This document shows, piece after piece, positions 36,101 through 39,100 of a stretch of 64,000 bases of DNA. The DNA lies in NCBI GenBank assembly GCA_030435675.1, contig CM059623.1, positions 2,940,012 through 3,004,011 on the forward strand. The letters run 5' to 3'. The notes beneath the pieces were generated by a model that was not told where the DNA came from, did not search any database, and saw only the letters and a program-made list of their open reading frames with translations. Numbering within the stretch: the stretch's first letter is position 1; each line of letters starts with the position of its first letter. The DNA is from Steinernema hermaphroditum. Lineage: Eukaryota > Nematoda > Chromadorea > Rhabditida > Steinernematidae. The translations under genes and the position numbers were made by a program.

Positions 36101-39100
36101 ATAATTCTGTGTGATACATGGTTAAGATCTGTTAGAACATATTATTGGGTGTACGGTTGTTGAACGTTCCCTTTATTGAAGTACATAATGTCCATGTATG
36201 AGATTTTTGTAGAGAAGACACCGCGAGCTCCCACCACGAAGCCACTGTACCGTAGCCACGGCCATGCGAGCGAGTGCCATCCGCGCGGCGTTCCTAGTGG
36301 TTTGTACTAACCGGATTCCGTTCCCTACTGGAAGTGTTTTCTTAAGTCGTGTCCGTGCCCCGCGCACAGGAATTATCGCCGGAGTTTCGAAGTCTTCAGC
36401 CCTTCAGTCATTTTCATAAAGATCTATGATGCATTTTTGAAAGAATCCCAACGCCCAGGAAGCTCTTCACCATATATAACGAAAAAAGGTCTGGAACATC
36501 AGTTACCGTCCTGCCACAATGCCCATATATGAGATTTTTTCGCGCAAGGTTGCAGACGTTTCAGAAGTGAGTAGATGGAGAAAGATGAACTATAGGCGTG
36601 GAAATGAAGAAGAAAAGAGATGTTCGAAGCTCATTACAGAGTGCAGGCCGATCGTGTGTTGGACGACCCATTCCAATTTTCTCCTTAATCTTCTACATGC
36701 TCTAGCAATGTTTTCATTGGAATTTGTGTCTTGAATAGGTCGTACACATGATTCTTCTAATTTTTGATATGAAGTGACAAAATCGGAATGAAGTTTGCCA
36801 AAAAGGGCGTCTAGGCACTGATCTCGACGACTCCCCCGGTAAAACACAACAAACGACCACTTCGATGGTTTACACATATCCCTTTCGCCCCGATCGTTCG
36901 GGGGGAGCGCTGCGACAAAGCGTAGACGATGAGAGAAAAAGCACACTATTGCTTTTTGGGCGTATTTATAGTAGAGTTCTGGAATTCAAGAGTAGCTTTT
37001 GACAACAAAGTTTAAACGAAAAGCAGGACGCTTTTACTCCTAAAATCGCTCCACTGAAAGGAAAGCACCGAAAAAAAGGGCAATGTAAAGGCTGCTGCTA
37101 CCTGTTATTAAATGATGTCTTATTGGGATTTTTATTGGTTTGTGTCATTAAACAAGGTGCTCAGAAAGTTCTGTGAAATCTCTGAGTTGTCTATTTTTCG
37201 GGTCTATGCAAACTTTCAATGATTTCGTCGTGTTTATCGACTCTTTTTACCCTATATTCACTTTACAAATTTTTGTGTGTTGAATAAGGCGTTGTTGGTT
37301 TTCCGAAACAAACGTGTTTTCCATTAAAAAAATCGCTCTTTCCATTCCATTTTTCAGAACTTTCTGAACGCTCTGGTATCTTGTATTTTTGAGTCTGAAT
37401 CGTGATCTGAATCGTGAAAATCGTGCCTCATTTTTGACGCCTCGTTCATGTAGTGCCGATTTAGCTGACTCTGATGCAAAGTCTAAGAAAAATCATTTTT
37501 GTCCCATTGACGACATAGGTTTTTTTTGTGCGCTGTTTCGAATGTGCCCTTCAAAATGCAGCTGGTATCGTACTTAAATGGCATGAATTTTGAACAAGAA
37601 ACATATTATGTAAGCTGTAATACATCTATCGGTCAATGTTAGGTGGCATTTAGCGGTATGCTTGAGCGCCCTCGGTATTTTTGGATAATTGAGGTGAGAA
37701 CGTATCTTCGATTTTTGTGACAACTTTCGCGTTTCATACTTGAGTTCTAGGGTCCTGTTTTTGAAAGGCATGGAAACGTAATTTTAGGAATCTGTTTTTT
37801 ATGGGTTGGTTAAAGTAGTCTTCGATTTTTGTCACAATTTTCACGCCGGGTCCCCCCCCCCCCCCGCCTCTTAGATCACTCACTCATTTTTGTGCACTCT
37901 TCAGATCTCCTATCGATAGGTTTTGATAGAGCGAACCCATTAAAGAGGATATAACTTGTAGTCTATCCTATGGGTGCTACTTTTCTTTGGTACTGATCTA
38001 GAAAGAGAAGGGCGTATATATTAGTATCTTTTATCTATTAGGCTTTAATTTTTGCTTGGTCGAAAAAAAAACTTTTATTTGTGTCTCCAGAGATTGGTCG
38101 GGTCGTCCACTCGCTCTCTCTGAGGTTCACTCGGATGAGTTGCGTGAGCGGTCGTTCCCGACCTTCCGCCTGCAATGATAACCCTGGCTCTGCAGTTCCA
38201 CCGTATTGCAAGAAGAGCGAAGTGGATATGCTGCTGATCCAAAATTTTTGTACTCATGCTTCTCATCTGTTAGTGTTGTTGCATCACTGCTGACAATTTT
38301 TGGGGGACAGACGTTGGGAATGTTATCGATTATTCGGTTAACTGCCTTTAGTCACTGATTTGAATCTCTTTTCGACTGCTCAGCCGACGTACACTAATCG
38401 TAGAAATTGGAGTTCAATTAAGGTGACAAGGCCAATAAAGGAACGGCCAAAGGGGCTACGAGTTCTCAGTAAGTGCATAAACTTGTCTACAAGAATTGTT
38501 GTCCCCGCTCAAGTATATCCGGGAAAAGGGAGAGTTGAATGACGACCGGTCTCACTCGCTGTGGAGGAATTTTCGGATGTTTCATCGAATTTCGAATTTG
38601 GCACCTTGACTCATCTCCTATGACCGTTATGTACCGGATAAATACATGATGAATTGTTATTTTTGGTGGTGTGTGCAGATATTTTTGTGATTTGAGTTTA
38701 TCTGGAAACGAGCACGATGTGCACAATAAGAACGGGCTCTATTATCAAGCAGTTGCCGGAATGGGGTGAAGCGTTGCCGGAATGGCAGGAGCTTTGCTGT
38801 TAAGACTACAGGGCTCGCCCTTCGGGCTCGCTTTAAATATAGTCCTATTGCCAAGCCTAAGCCAAGCCAGGGTTTGCCGAAGCCACCGCGACTACAGGGC
38901 ACGCATAAAATCCATAGACATGAGCCTAAGCCGGAGCCAAATCAAGCCTGGATGTTCGGCCATACGCAAAAATGAATTCAGTGCTCGCCTATGGCTCGCT
39001 CGCAACTTTAAATACCTAGACGCCCAGATGAAAAAAAGTGATTTTGTTCACTCACTTAAATGAATTCTGTCCGTGAAATTTGGTTGTGTCAATCTAAATT

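Noticed and set aside
36173..36367. GC-richer 64-codon minus-strand ORF as a missing unc-80 exon
   Set aside because: The residues missing between exons 1 and 3 are fully supplied by the 49-nt exon at 40533; adding this one breaks the family order.
37852..37865. Poly-C run as a structural element
   Set aside because: A single homopolymer run of 14, most likely simple mutation or assembly noise.
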